Assembly: GCA_002005505.1 (NCBI GenBank)
Contig: MVGU01001102.1
Coordinates: 152,001-216,000, forward strand
Direction of reading: 5' to 3'
DNA: 64,000 nucleotides
Source of the DNA: Botryococcus braunii
Taxonomy: Eukaryota; Chlorophyta; Trebouxiophyceae
Of the stretch, positions 53,382 through 61,990 are shown one piece after another. The notes beneath the pieces were generated by a model. It ran no database searches. It saw nothing but the letters and a program-made list of their open reading frames with translations, and was not told the DNA's origin. Made by a program: the position numbers and the translations under genes. Numbering within the stretch: the first letter of the stretch is position 1; each line of letters starts with the position of its first letter.

Positions 53382-53591
53382 CGCTGTTATCTTGAAGGTG
53401 GGCCGGAGTTCCGCGTGGTCACTGACCACAAGGAGAAAATTCTTCACCACCGGAAGGCTCGCCGATCGCATGAGATCCTGGTCCGGTGTGTGGGATACTC
53501 CCCTGAACATGACACGTGCGAATCAGAGGCGAACTTACGGAAGGCCCCTGTGGCGTTGAAGGAGTATTGGGCACGGGTCAAGACGGGCTAG
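53382..53591 (+). pseudogene. pol: Ty3-6 RNase H fused to chromodomain by deletion
   Basis: RNase H fragment RCYLEGGPEFRVVTDHKEK is joined directly to chromodomain-like ILHHRKARRSHEILVRC-VGYSPEHDTCESEANL and a short tail ending KTG, TAG at 53589-53591. The whole integrase is missing. Confidence 0.75.
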
Positions 53592-54197
53592 GACCCAGGA
53601 GACACACAAATGGCCTTGAGTCGGGCTGTTGTCACTTCGGGGGTCGTGGCATTCGATCCATATGTCCAGTCCACGGGACATCCCTCGTTAGCGGCGAAGT
53701 GGTTGCGTTGTTCAACATGTCGTCCTACTCAGTAGCTCCTCCCTGTCCCTGGCTATGCCATGTGGAAGGGCCCCATTCCGTTCACTGCGGATTTAGTAGC
53801 ACCTCAGATAGTCTCAAGGGCATGGTGCACCCCGGGTCCTGGACTCGGTGTCTGAGAGTCTCTGCTGATGGTGGGTTGTGACTCTAGAGTAACCATGTAC
53901 TCTAAGCGCCATGGTGATGGTCAGTGAAGCCCCCAATAGCTTGAATAGCCAGATGGATTTCTGGTGACGGAGGTTGTACTTCCGAGTGTGCTCCGTAGGC
54001 AGTCCAAATGAGCATGGGTGTGGATTGTCGTTACTGCTGGTCTGACGAGACTAGGGCGGGTGGCTGGACAAGAGGTATGGGACTCTTGTCTGTAGGGCTT
54101 CCTGCGAAGGTGGCTGGTCCGGCCGTGTTACACGCTTGACTGTAGTGCCTCCTGTGTGGGAGATGCATCCCCCTCAATCCGAGACGGCTTGAGCCTA
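53592..54197 (+). other. Ty3-6 3' noncoding region
   Basis: About 600 bases, no supported ORF. The distance from pol to the polypurine tract is like that of Ty3-2 and Ty3-3. Confidence 0.55.
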
Positions 54198-54209
54198 GGT
54201 GGGGAAGGG
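54198..54209 (+). promoter_or_regulatory. Ty3-6 polypurine tract
   Basis: GGTGGGGAAGGG immediately before TGTAACAATCC. Confidence 0.75.
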
Positions 54210-54402
54210 TGTAACAATCCGAGCGAAAGGGGTCCCTTGGGGAACCGATCGGCATTGAGCCGATATCGCGTGATCGGAGAGCGGGGTACGATGACCTCAT
54301 TACGTAATCTGGCCAGCTTGGCTGGCGGTGTGCAATCAAACGGGTCGCACCTGTGGGAAGTCATTCTCACACGAACCTAACCGTGTGATCAGCGATACTA
54401 CA
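54210..54402 (+). repeat. Ty3-6 3' LTR (193 bp)
   Basis: TGTAACAATCCGAGCG...GATACTACA, the inverted counterpart of the LTR at 41138-41331 with scattered mismatches. Confidence 0.85.
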
Positions 54403-54713
54403 TCTTCGCTGTCTGAATTGTTCACTGCTGACTTCGTCTTTCCTATCTTAGTTTTTGTCATTCCAATAGCATCACGATACGAAAGAGCCCTTGAGTAATA
54501 CAGTCCCGATCGAACTTAACGATTGACACCTCCATGACTTGGAGTCGAAAATACAAAGAAACGAAGTGAAGATGATTCACTTGGTGGACTGCGTTCACTG
54601 CCCCGACTTCTTGACAGAGTCCGTCCCCCCCCCCCCCCCGCTCCCGGTCTATTGACGCTCACTTCCGTTGCATTAGAAACAAGCATCTACTCCTCTCCGA
54701 CTTATGCTCAGCT

Positions 54714-54734
54714 GGAAGGCGTGGGCCCATAACC
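54714..54734 (-). promoter_or_regulatory. Copia-E primer-binding site (half-tRNA type)
   Basis: Minus strand GGTTATGGGCCCACGCCTTCC. The adjoining LTR end repeats GCCCATAACC, so a perfect 10-bp inverted repeat with a 5-base loop spans 54725-54749. Confidence 0.8.
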
Positions 54735-55104
54735 TGAAAGGTTATGGGCATTCGGACAAGCAGACAGGTCGTAAGTGTCTCTCCAGCTACAGTCCTTGAC
54801 GACTGTCTGCTATTACACACATGCACTACATGAACAAGACTAGCATCCTTACGTGCCCAGCATCTTTCCATTCTAGTTCGTTACATGAAGGTCTATCAAT
54901 GAGCTAACCCTCCACGGATAAGACTCTTGACGGCTACGAGCAAGTACCTTCCTATACTCAATCCAACCTGTTTCTCTCAGCTGATCTGAGAGGCGGGATT
55001 GTACATTAAGAAGGTTCACTTACACTGCAGCAACCACACATGAACACAATAACACTAAATACCATGCGTCATCGCACCTGTACGCAAGCAGACAGGTCGT
55101 AAGT
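54735..55104 (-). repeat. Copia-E LTR part
   Basis: Contains ACTTACGACCTGTCTGCTTG twice (about 54766-54785 and 55085-55104, minus strand). The upstream copy is followed by CGTACAGGTGCG. Its start is not visible because Copia-F lies in it. Confidence 0.55.
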
Positions 55105-55499
55105 TGAAAACTTCTGTGCTTGGCGTTTCCTGTATGACCCGGCACGAGGGTGTTTAGTCCGGCGGCACTCTTGTTGTGTGTCGAGAAACAAGCAGTGACG
55201 ACTGTGTGAGACGACTTGACTGGCAACAGTTAAGAGACAAACACCCGAAGTGCTTTTATAGTCCCAATCAAGTGACTCGCCCTTTCGTGCCAGCGACATA
55301 TATCCTTCCTAGCAAACCGCGTCTGATTACCTCATTCTCTCTAATCGAATGAAATTGGACTAGATTGGCCCCGGCAGAACTTCTAGGTTCTGCCACCTAT
55401 TACTCATTCTAGGATTGTTCCCGCTACCTGATCAGCGCTGGTCTGGCCACTATTACTCTCCTGAGGGAAAGGCACATGTCGTTCTTCTAAAAAATAACA
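55105..55499 (-). repeat. Copia-F 3' LTR (395 bp), one-repeat form
   Basis: Minus strand TGTTATTTTTTAG...AGAAGTTTTCA, with one ACTTGATTGGGACTATAAAA unit. It is related to the two-repeat LTR at 60680-61384 (shared TGCCTTTCCCTCAG.AGAGTAATAGTGGCC). Confidence 0.85.
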
Positions 55500-55509
55500 C
55501 TTCCCCTTG
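55500..55509 (-). promoter_or_regulatory. Copia-F polypurine tract
   Basis: Minus strand CAAGGGGAAG before the LTR. Confidence 0.85.
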
Positions 55510-55517
55510 CCTTTTCC

Positions 55518-57539
55518 TCATAAAAACTTGGCCAGACCTAGCGAATCACGATGTCCTTGAAATACCTGTCTAGTCAGAGGCTTAGTAAAGATGTCTGCCA
55601 CATTTCTGGCAGATGGGACATATCTCACATCAACTTGTCCCAATGCAATGGCTTCCCGGGCAAAATGAAAGCTAATTGCGATGTGCTTGGTGTGTTTAGA
55701 AGACACTGGATTTCTGAGGTGGTTAATACACCCCTGGTCATCACAGTGAATCTTAACAATCCATGGAGAAACTCCAATTTCCTCCAGGAAGCCTTTCACC
55801 CAATTTGCCTCTTTGACAGCTGCACTGGCTGCCATGAACTCAGCTTCTACCGTGGAAGTAGCCACAGCTGACTGCTTCTTGCTTCCCCAGACTACAGCAC
55901 CGCCAAATACCCTGATGACATAACCTGTAGTAGAGAACCGATGATCCTGATCTCCTCCATAATCTGCATCTACAAACCCTTCTAATTCTGTGTCCTTCCC
56001 TCCTAGGACCAGAACCAGATCTCTCGTTCCCTTTAAATACTTCAGCACCCGGATGGCTTCATTCCAGTGAGCTGTCGTGGGATTAATTCTATAACGAGAG
56101 AGTACCCCCACTGCCTGTGCTATGTCAGGCCTAGTGGTATTGGCTATGTACAACAGTGACCCCACTAGCTCACAGTACCTGTGACCAGGAGGCAACAGGC
56201 TCCCAGCACCAATACTGTCACTGTTGTCCTTACACATAGGCCTCTGAGTGGCCACAAAATCTTTGGTCATTGGAGTGTCAGGTCCCAAGGACTCCAGATC
56301 TAGCCCAAACTTCTCTACCAGTGCATCAATCTTAGGGATGCAGCTTAATGAAATCAGCCCTTTATCCCTATCTCTCACTACTTGGCAGCCCAAAAAATCT
56401 TTCACCTCTCCCAAATCATGAATGGTGAATTCTTGCTTGAGCAGCCCCTTCACTCTCTCAATCCCTCCCATGCCCTTTGAGACAATCAGCAAATCATCGA
56501 CATAAATTAACACAAATGACTTCCCTCCATCTACAGAGCACTTCACATAGACACCTGCATCACTCTTGCAAACCTCATAGCCCATGGTATGAAGCTTCTC
56601 ATTGAGAGTCTTATGCCAGGCTCTAGGTGCTTGCTTCAGACCATACAAGGCCTTCTTCAAGCGGCAGACAATATTGCCATCTCCATTCTCAAACCCAGGA
56701 GCTTGTGTGACAAACACCTCTTCTTCTAATTCCCCATTTAGGAAGGCTGTCTTGACATCCACCTGGTGGATCTCATAACCCTCCTTGGCAGCTACTGCAA
56801 GTAGTGCCCTTCTCGATCCGTAACTGCTGGTTGGAGCAAATACTTCCATAACATCCACTCCAGGAATTTGTCTACATCTCTGAGCAACCAGCCTGGCCTT
56901 GAATCTGAGTACATTACCGTGAGCATCCATTGTCACTGAAAATATCCAGTGAACTGGAATCACCTTATGTCCACGGGGTCTGGGAACATACTCCATCACC
57001 TCATGAGCATCTAATGAATCGTGCTCCTCCTGCATAGCAGTCTTCCAGTATTCCCACTGAGGGGACTGCTGTGCTTCTCTCAAACTAGAGGGCACACTAA
57101 TCTTGCTAAAACGCACTCCAGTGTGTTTCCCCTTTTCCCTCTGCTTCTCATCAGTGCCACTCTCATTCTCTCCAGGACTCACTACTCTTCCACTGACATT
57201 CGCCGCACTGCAGACTGGTGCAGTTGGTGCTGTCTCTGGACATCCTCTCTGATCTCTCTCCCTCTTCGACTCGCAGCATGCCTTTTCAAGCTTACTGCTT
57301 CGCACACTCACATCATCCTCCCAGACACAGGTACCTCTTGGAAAGCTCTTATAATCAGGAGTCTCTGCACAGTGTCCAAGCTTCCAATTCACCTCCTCTG
57401 TCACACCCTGACATGTCTGATGAGCATCAGCCTCACCAGATCTCTCACAGACATGGTTGGCACAGAGACTTGTGAGGGTGCACTTCCCCTGTTGCAGGCG
57501 TGCCAAATTCTCTCTCTCTCTCTTCCGTCCTCCTGCCAA
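55518..57539 (-). CDS. pol: Copia-F linker-RT-RNase H, intact 3' half of Pol
   Basis: 673 codons open to a TGA at 55518-55520. The N-terminal part is the linker (RGTCVWEDDVSVR, ANVSGRVVSPG, KHTGVRFSKI). RT: SPQWEYWKTAMQEEH, GHKVIPVHWIFSV, QVDVKTAFLNGELEEE, YGLKQAPRAWH, LIYVDDLLIVSKG, FLGCQVVRD. RNase H: VDADYGGDQDHRF, AVVWGSKKQSAVATS, VEAEFMA, IHCDDQGCI, ARNVADIFTKPLTR. All catalytic motifs are present, but in the RNase H DNQGC motif Asn is replaced by Asp (DDQGC). The start is only the first in-frame Met after a break and not a real initiation site. Confidence 0.9.
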   Translation of the reverse strand: MAGGRKRERENLARLQQGKCTLTSLCANHVCERSGEADAHQTCQGVTEEVNWKLGHCAETPDYKSFPRGTCVWEDDVSVRSSKLEKACCESKRERDQRGCPETAPTAPVCSAANVSGRVVSPGENESGTDEKQREKGKHTGVRFSKISVPSSLREAQQSPQWEYWKTAMQEEHDSLDAHEVMEYVPRPRGHKVIPVHWIFSVTMDAHGNVLRFKARLVAQRCRQIPGVDVMEVFAPTSSYGSRRALLAVAAKEGYEIHQVDVKTAFLNGELEEEVFVTQAPGFENGDGNIVCRLKKALYGLKQAPRAWHKTLNEKLHTMGYEVCKSDAGVYVKCSVDGGKSFVLIYVDDLLIVSKGMGGIERVKGLLKQEFTIHDLGEVKDFLGCQVVRDRDKGLISLSCIPKIDALVEKFGLDLESLGPDTPMTKDFVATQRPMCKDNSDSIGAGSLLPPGHRYCELVGSLLYIANTTRPDIAQAVGVLSRYRINPTTAHWNEAIRVLKYLKGTRDLVLVLGGKDTELEGFVDADYGGDQDHRFSTTGYVIRVFGGAVVWGSKKQSAVATSTVEAEFMAASAAVKEANWVKGFLEEIGVSPWIVKIHCDDQGCINHLRNPVSSKHTKHIAISFHFAREAIALGQVDVRYVPSARNVADIFTKPLTRQVFQGHRDSLGLAKFL

Positions 57540-59409
57540 ATATGAGCGCTGGGGCGCGGGCGCTTGCCCAGCCGCACTCTCGCAAACAAAGCCCTCAGAC
57601 GTATGGCTGGCACCACATTGTTCCCTGTCTGGGGTCTAAGATGGGCAATTCACACTCTGCGCACACCTCACATTGCTAACATTGCTCTCAGGCACAGAAC
57701 AGGTCCCACCTGGGCAACTCAGCTCACTTGGACCAGTGTCAGTCTGTTCAGAGACTGTCCCCCTCTCATCACTCACATGAATAGTGTAACGACTATCGGG
57801 CGATGTCCGATAGTCGGAGCCCTACTTAACCGCTGAGCAATGCCGATAAACACCGATCGTACCTTTTAGGCACGTGGCACACCCGGCCTAGTTGGTAGGA
57901 TTCCTCCGAGGGACCTCGCAGTCCCGGGTACGAATCCCGGTCGTTACAAATAGCAAGTCTCTCATGATCCTGACCCATGTCCAGCACTTCCCCTGGTCCC
58001 TGTGACAAGCTGTCACGTTCAGTCACCCCCTCTCGCTCACAGCTCTCCCCCTTTTTCAGTGCCAGCAGGATTTCACGTGCAGTAGTTCGTTGCTCGTATC
58101 GTTGTGATCGAGTCTGTCCAGCCGGCGGCTGGTCTGCACCGTTCGGTGGTGCGTCTCGGAAGAGCTGCTGTGCTCGCTCCAACACGAGCCGATGCGGTCC
58201 ACGGTCCTGGCTTCCTCTAGCCAAGTTGTGAAGTGTCTCCATCATCCCGGACTGGTCCAGGTTGAGCGGTTGCAAATCTCCGGAGAGTCCGATTGAGCGT
58301 CCACTAGTTGTCTCCTCTGGAGTGGACTTCCCCTGACAGGCAAGCTTGGTTGTAGCCTCGTCAGAGGGTTCTGGGAAGGCGCTGTCAGGCCTGTTGCTGG
58401 AACTGGGTGTGCTGACAGCCTCCTTCCTGATGCTGGCTTGGAGGTGGTCTGTGAGAGACTCGTTGGTCTGCAGCTGGAACTGGAGTTCATCTGGGTACGA
58501 AAAATTCTGTGCTTGCCCAGGGATAGTGTTACACCCACTCGAGAGGCACCTCGAATGTGTCCTACAAATTCCACGTCTCTGCTTTCTCTCCAGACTCCCC
58601 CTCCCAGGTAGATACGGAAAGCTTTGGACACTGGGGAATAGCCAGTAAACATGCCAGGCACTGCCTTAGGTGCGAACACCCCCCTCTGATGGTCTGGAAC
58701 ATGGACAAATGCCAAACATCCCCAAGTACGTAAGAGGGTGACATCCGGTTTATATCCCAAAAACGTTTCAAAGGGAGTGAGAGGCCTGCCTGTGCTGGGT
58801 CCCATATTCAGGAGGGTGCATGCTGTTTCCAGGGCTTCTTTCCACATGACAGGGCTTGCAGCAGCAAAATTGAGCAGGGTTCTGGTTCTCTCCTTCAAGG
58901 TCCTGTTGGCTCGTTCTGCTATTCCATTCTGCTGCGGGGTGTATGGAGCAGACATCTCCAGCTTAGTGCCCTGAGAAGCACAAAACTCCTTGAATCTGGC
59001 ATTAACAATCTGGCTTAAAGCCTCTGTCACACCTGATGCATTTTACAGTGACCCCTCTTTCGGTCTGCCAGAACATAATAAGGTCTCTGACAACAGCTCC
59101 AATGACATCCTTAGATTTCACTGGTAGGACAGCCTTCCATCCCGATGGCTCATCTGCCACTGTCACCCAGTAACATTCTCCTGTGATTGCAGCTGGAGAG
59201 ATAGGACCCACAGTGTCAATATGAATTCTGTCAAGAGGATTAACTGCAGGTCTGGAACTTTCTCCAAAGGGACGACGAGTGTGCTTCCCCTCAATACAAG
59301 CTTCACAATACTTTGGACGATTCTCACATGGTGATAGGGAAGTGTCAATGCCTGTGACCAGCTGTTCATTGCTCAGACGCTGCATCCAAGGTTCTCCCGG
59401 GTGTCCCAT
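57540..59409 (-). pseudogene. pol: Copia-F integrase and linker, interrupted
   Basis: Integrase starts at MGHPGEPWMQRL, just inside the zinc finger, because the element is cut at 59409. It continues with YCEACIEGK, IHIDTVGPISPAA and KCIRCDRG, then is shifted near 59030. The next frame has FKEFCASQGTKLEMS, YTPQQNGIAERANRTLKE, RTWGCLAFVHVP, GYSPVSKAFRIY. It shifts again near 58260 into the linker (RYEQRTTAREILLAL, SLSQGPGEVL). The 164-bp element splits the linker at 57785-57948. Confidence 0.87.
57785..57948 (+). mobile_element. 164-bp LTR-like element with tRNA-like structure and 5-bp duplication
   Basis: Bounded by exact inverted ends TGTAACGAC/GTCGTTACA and a perfect 5-bp duplication AATAG (57780-57784, 57949-57953), as a solo LTR would be. 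The left end has a perfect 10-bp hairpin (CGACTATCGG-GCGATGT-CCGATAGTCG). The right half has an exact Pol III A-box match (GGCCTAGTTGG ~57880) and a B-box-like GGTACGAATCC (one mismatch) within a perfect T-arm (CCGGG-TACGAAT-CCCGG). The terminal repeats could pair as an acceptor stem. Confidence 0.8.
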
Positions 59410-60661
59410 TCACCAGGTGGATGTCAAGACTGCATTTCTAAATGGTGAATTAGAGGAGGAGGTCTATGTCACACAACCTCCTGGGTTTGAGAATGGGGAT
59501 GGGAACACTGTGTGTCGCTTGAAGAAGGCTCTGTATGGCCTGAAGCAAGCTCCAAGGGCATGGCATAAGACCCTTAATGAGAAGCTACATACCATGGGAT
59601 ATGAGGTGTGCAAGAGTGATGCTGGGGTCTATGTGAAATGTTCTGTGGATGGAGGGAAATCCTTTGTGCTAATTTATGTTGATGATCTATTGATAGTTTC
59701 AAAGGGCATGAGCGAGATTGAGAGAGTGAAAGAGTTGCTGAAGCAGGAGTTCACCATTCATGATCTAGGAGAGGTGAAAGATTTCTTGGGCTGTCAAGTG
59801 ATGAGAGATAGAGAGAAAGGGTTGATTTCTTTGAGTTGCATCCCAAAGATTGATGCCCTAGTTGAGAAATTTGGGCTGGATCTGGAGTCTGTGGGGCCTG
59901 ACACCCCTATGACTAAGGATTTTGTGGCCACACAGCAACCTATGTCTAAGGACAACAGTGCCAGCATTGGAGCTGGGAGTCCCTTACCTCCAGGTCACAG
60001 ATACTGTGAACTGGTTGGGTCACTGTTGTACATTGCCAATACCACAAGGCCTGATATTTCCCAGGCTGTGGGAGTGCTTTCCAGGTATAGGATTACCCCT
60101 ACCACTGCTCATTGGAATGAAGCCATCAGGGTGTTGAAATATCTGATGGCTACCAGGGATCTTGTGTTAGTACTTGGAGGGAATGACACAGAGCTGGAGG
60201 GCTTTGTGGATGCAGATTATGGTGGTGATCAGGATCACAGGTTCTCTACTACTGGTTACGTAATTCGTGTGTTTGGAGGAGCAGTAGTTTGGGGAAGCAA
60301 AAAGCAGTCTGCAGTGGCCACATCCACTGTAGAGGCTGAGTTTATGGCGGCAAGTGCAGCTGTCAAAGAGGCAAATTGGATGAAGGGATTCCTGGAAGAA
60401 ATTGGAATTTCTCCGTGGATTGTGAAGATCCACTGTGATAATCAGGGATGCATCAATCATCTCAGAAATCCAGTGTTCTCTAAGCATACCAAGCACATCG
60501 CAATCAGCTTCCATTTTGCACGGGAAGCTATTGCATTGGGTCAGGTGGATGTGAAATACGTTCCTTCTGCAAGGAATGTAGCAGATATATTCACGAAGCC
60601 TTTGACAAGGCAGGTGTTTCAGGGACATCGTGAGGCTCTGGGTTTGGCCAAGTTTTTGTGA
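59410..60661 (+). CDS. pol: Copia-G RT-RNase H, 5' truncated
   Basis: Open from the junction (HQVDVKTAFLNGELEEE) to a TGA at 60659-60661. RT has YGLKQAPRAWHKTLNEK, LIYVDDLLIVSKG (YVDD ~59678) and FLGCQVMRDREKG. RNase H has VDADYGGDQDHRF, VEAEFMAAS, IHCDNQGCINHLRNP and ARNVADIFTKPLTR. It is very close to the matching part of Copia-F on the other strand, forming ~1.25-kb inverted arms. Upstream residues in this frame (59279-59409) are antisense to Copia-F integrase and not real. Confidence 0.92.
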
Positions 60662-60669
60662 GGAAAAGG

Positions 60670-60679
60670 CAAGGGGAAG
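60670..60679 (+). promoter_or_regulatory. Copia-G polypurine tract
   Basis: CAAGGGGAAG directly before TGTTATAATAG. Confidence 0.88.
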
Positions 60680-61384
60680 TGTTATAATAGTGATAGAACA
60701 TTTTGGTGCCTTTCCCTCAGAAGAGTAATAGTGGCCAGATCAGCTTCAATGAATAATAGGTGGCAGAACCTGGGAGTTTTGCCAGATCTCATCTAGACCA
60801 ATGGTACGTTGATTAGGAAGGATGAGGTAATCAGACACGGTTTGCTAGAAAGGATTTATGACACCGGCGTGCAAGGACGAGGCACTTGATTGGGACATTA
60901 AAGGCACTTCGGGTGCTTATCTCTTGACTGTTGCCTATCAAGTCCTCATTCACATTCGGTCACTGCTTGTTCTCCGACATACAACAAGAGTACCGACGAG
61001 CTAATCACCCTTCGTGCCCGGGTCATACAGGTAACCTGACGTTAAGGGACTGAAGCCTCATTGACAATGGGTTAGGAAAGGTCTAGGTAATGTTATTAAG
61101 TTGGTGCTAATGTTTTCTTCATTGAACACTGAGAATGCAGACTATCGGTAGTTACGTAGATTGAGTAGTTTGAATTTCGGAGCGATGAGAGAAAGCAAGT
61201 AGCATTGTAATGACTTGATTGGGACATTAAAGGCACTTCGGGTGCTTATCTCTTGACTGTTGCCTATCAAGTCCTCATTCACAGTCGGTCACTGCTTGTT
61301 CTCCGACATACAACAAGAGTACCGACGAGCTAATCACCCTTCGTGCCCGGGTCATACAGGGAACGCCGACTGTAGAAGTTTACA
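60680..61384 (+). repeat. LTR shared by Copia-G (3') and Copia-H (5'), 705 bp
   Basis: TGTTATAATAG...AGAAGTTTACA. Two 147-bp direct repeats (60884-61030 and 61213-61359) start ACTTGATTGGGACATTAAAGG; the first is followed by GTAACC, the second by GGAACGCC. It is preceded by a polypurine tract and followed by a primer-binding site. Confidence 0.9.
60884..61359 (+). repeat. Spaced direct repeat inside the Copia-G/H LTR
   Basis: Units 60884-61030 and 61213-61359 with about one mismatch, separated by 182 bp. Each has the hairpin GCAC-TTCGG-GTGC near its start. Confidence 0.9.
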
Positions 61385-61401
61385 GGTTATGGGCCCACCA
61401 C
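61385..61401 (+). promoter_or_regulatory. Copia-H primer-binding site (half-tRNA type)
   Basis: GGTTATGGGCCCACCAC immediately after the LTR. It complements 17 bases of the anticodon arm of plant initiator tRNA-Met (GTGGTGGGCCCATAACC). Confidence 0.9.
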
Positions 61402-61450
61402 TTTTCTGCTGAGGCATGAAAAATGTATGACTTGGGCAAAGTAGTCTGCG

Positions 61451-61957
61451 ATGGCGCGAACGCGACAAACCGGACGTATGAGCACGGGCGGAGGTAGACG
61501 TCCTCCACCACCACCACCTCCTCCAACATACAACGAGAGAAGAAAGGCAGGAGGAGACAAAGGACCGCGGACGATAGACGAACGAGCATTCCTGGTGAAG
61601 GACTTCGTCCACGAAGCACACGGACGAGGAGCACTCACCCCACCTCAGTGGTTCCAAGAGCGCTTCCCAATATACCCAGCTTACAAATTCACTGTGTGGG
61701 AAGTCTCTTTCATCAACGGAGAGCCAGGATATCTGACACGAGCAATTTTTGAAAGGTGCCTACAGCAAAAGGGAGGTCCGTCGCACGAAGCTTACTGGAC
61801 GGAGAAAGCTGCCTACGCAGCGATTGAGCTAGCTTTGAGCAGCCTGGGAGACGAATTTATTGACCATCTAATTCTCTACGGCGGAGGAGAATTTCACGCG
61901 GACGAGTGGGACACAGAGGAAGACAGTGTGGACGAGGACGGAGATTCCAGACTGTAA
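61451..61957 (+). CDS. Copia-H first ORF with histone H3-tail-like N-terminus
   Basis: 168 codons from an ATG 49 bases after the primer-binding site to TAA. The N-terminus MARTRQTGRMSTGG matches histone H3 (MARTKQTARKSTGG) at 11 of 14 positions, with Arg at the Lys4 position. A Pro8 run follows (residues ~19-26). The core is shared with the Copia-D first ORF: YNER, DERAFLVKDF, WFQERFPIYPAYKFTVWE, SFINGEPGYLTRAIF. The end is acidic (EWDTEEDSVDEDGD). No transmembrane segment or zinc finger is seen. Gag-pol begins 33 bases downstream in the same frame but after two stops (TAA, TGA). Function unknown; the H3 likeness suggests contact with chromatin factors. Confidence 0.85.
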   Translation: MARTRQTGRMSTGGGRRPPPPPPPPTYNERRKAGGDKGPRTIDERAFLVKDFVHEAHGRGALTPPQWFQERFPIYPAYKFTVWEVSFINGEPGYLTRAIFERCLQQKGGPSHEAYWTEKAAYAAIELALSSLGDEFIDHLILYGGGEFHADEWDTEEDSVDEDGDSRL

Positions 61958-61990
61958 GAAAGGAGCGACGACTGACAGAGTCCAAACAGC

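Larger units (their letters stand above)
53382..54402 (+). mobile_element. Ty3-6 3' fragment: RNase H/chromodomain remnant, noncoding tail, LTR
   Basis: The 3' end of a plus-strand chromovirus with integrase deleted. It may be the other end of the element at 41332-41767, since both are plus-strand and the intervening insertions would account for the gap. Its LTR is of the Ty3-5 family. Confidence 0.65.
54403..55104 (-). mobile_element. Copia-E: LTR and leader fragment
   Basis: On the minus strand an LTR part (54735-55104), a half-tRNA primer-binding site (54714-54734) and about 310 bp of leader, then truncation at the Ty3-6 LTR. A C15 run lies near 54627-54642. No ORF is supported. The LTR was interrupted by Copia-F within its repeat. 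Confidence 0.65.
55105..59409 (-). mobile_element. Copia-F: 3' part of a copia element
   Basis: Integrase (5' truncated), linker, RT, RNase H, polypurine tract and a 395-bp one-repeat LTR on the minus strand. It is interrupted by the 164-bp element at 57785-57948. At 59409/59410 it abuts Copia-G in the opposite orientation. Confidence 0.87.
59410..61384 (+). mobile_element. Copia-G: RT-RNase H half and LTR of a copia element
   Basis: Starts abruptly inside RT (HQVDVKTAF) at the head-to-head junction with Copia-F and ends in a polypurine tract and a 705-bp LTR. That LTR is also the 5' LTR of Copia-H. Confidence 0.87.

Noticed and set aside
59279..59409. Extension of the Copia-G RT frame upstream of the junction
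   Set aside because: This part is antisense to the Copia-F integrase and reads open only by chance.
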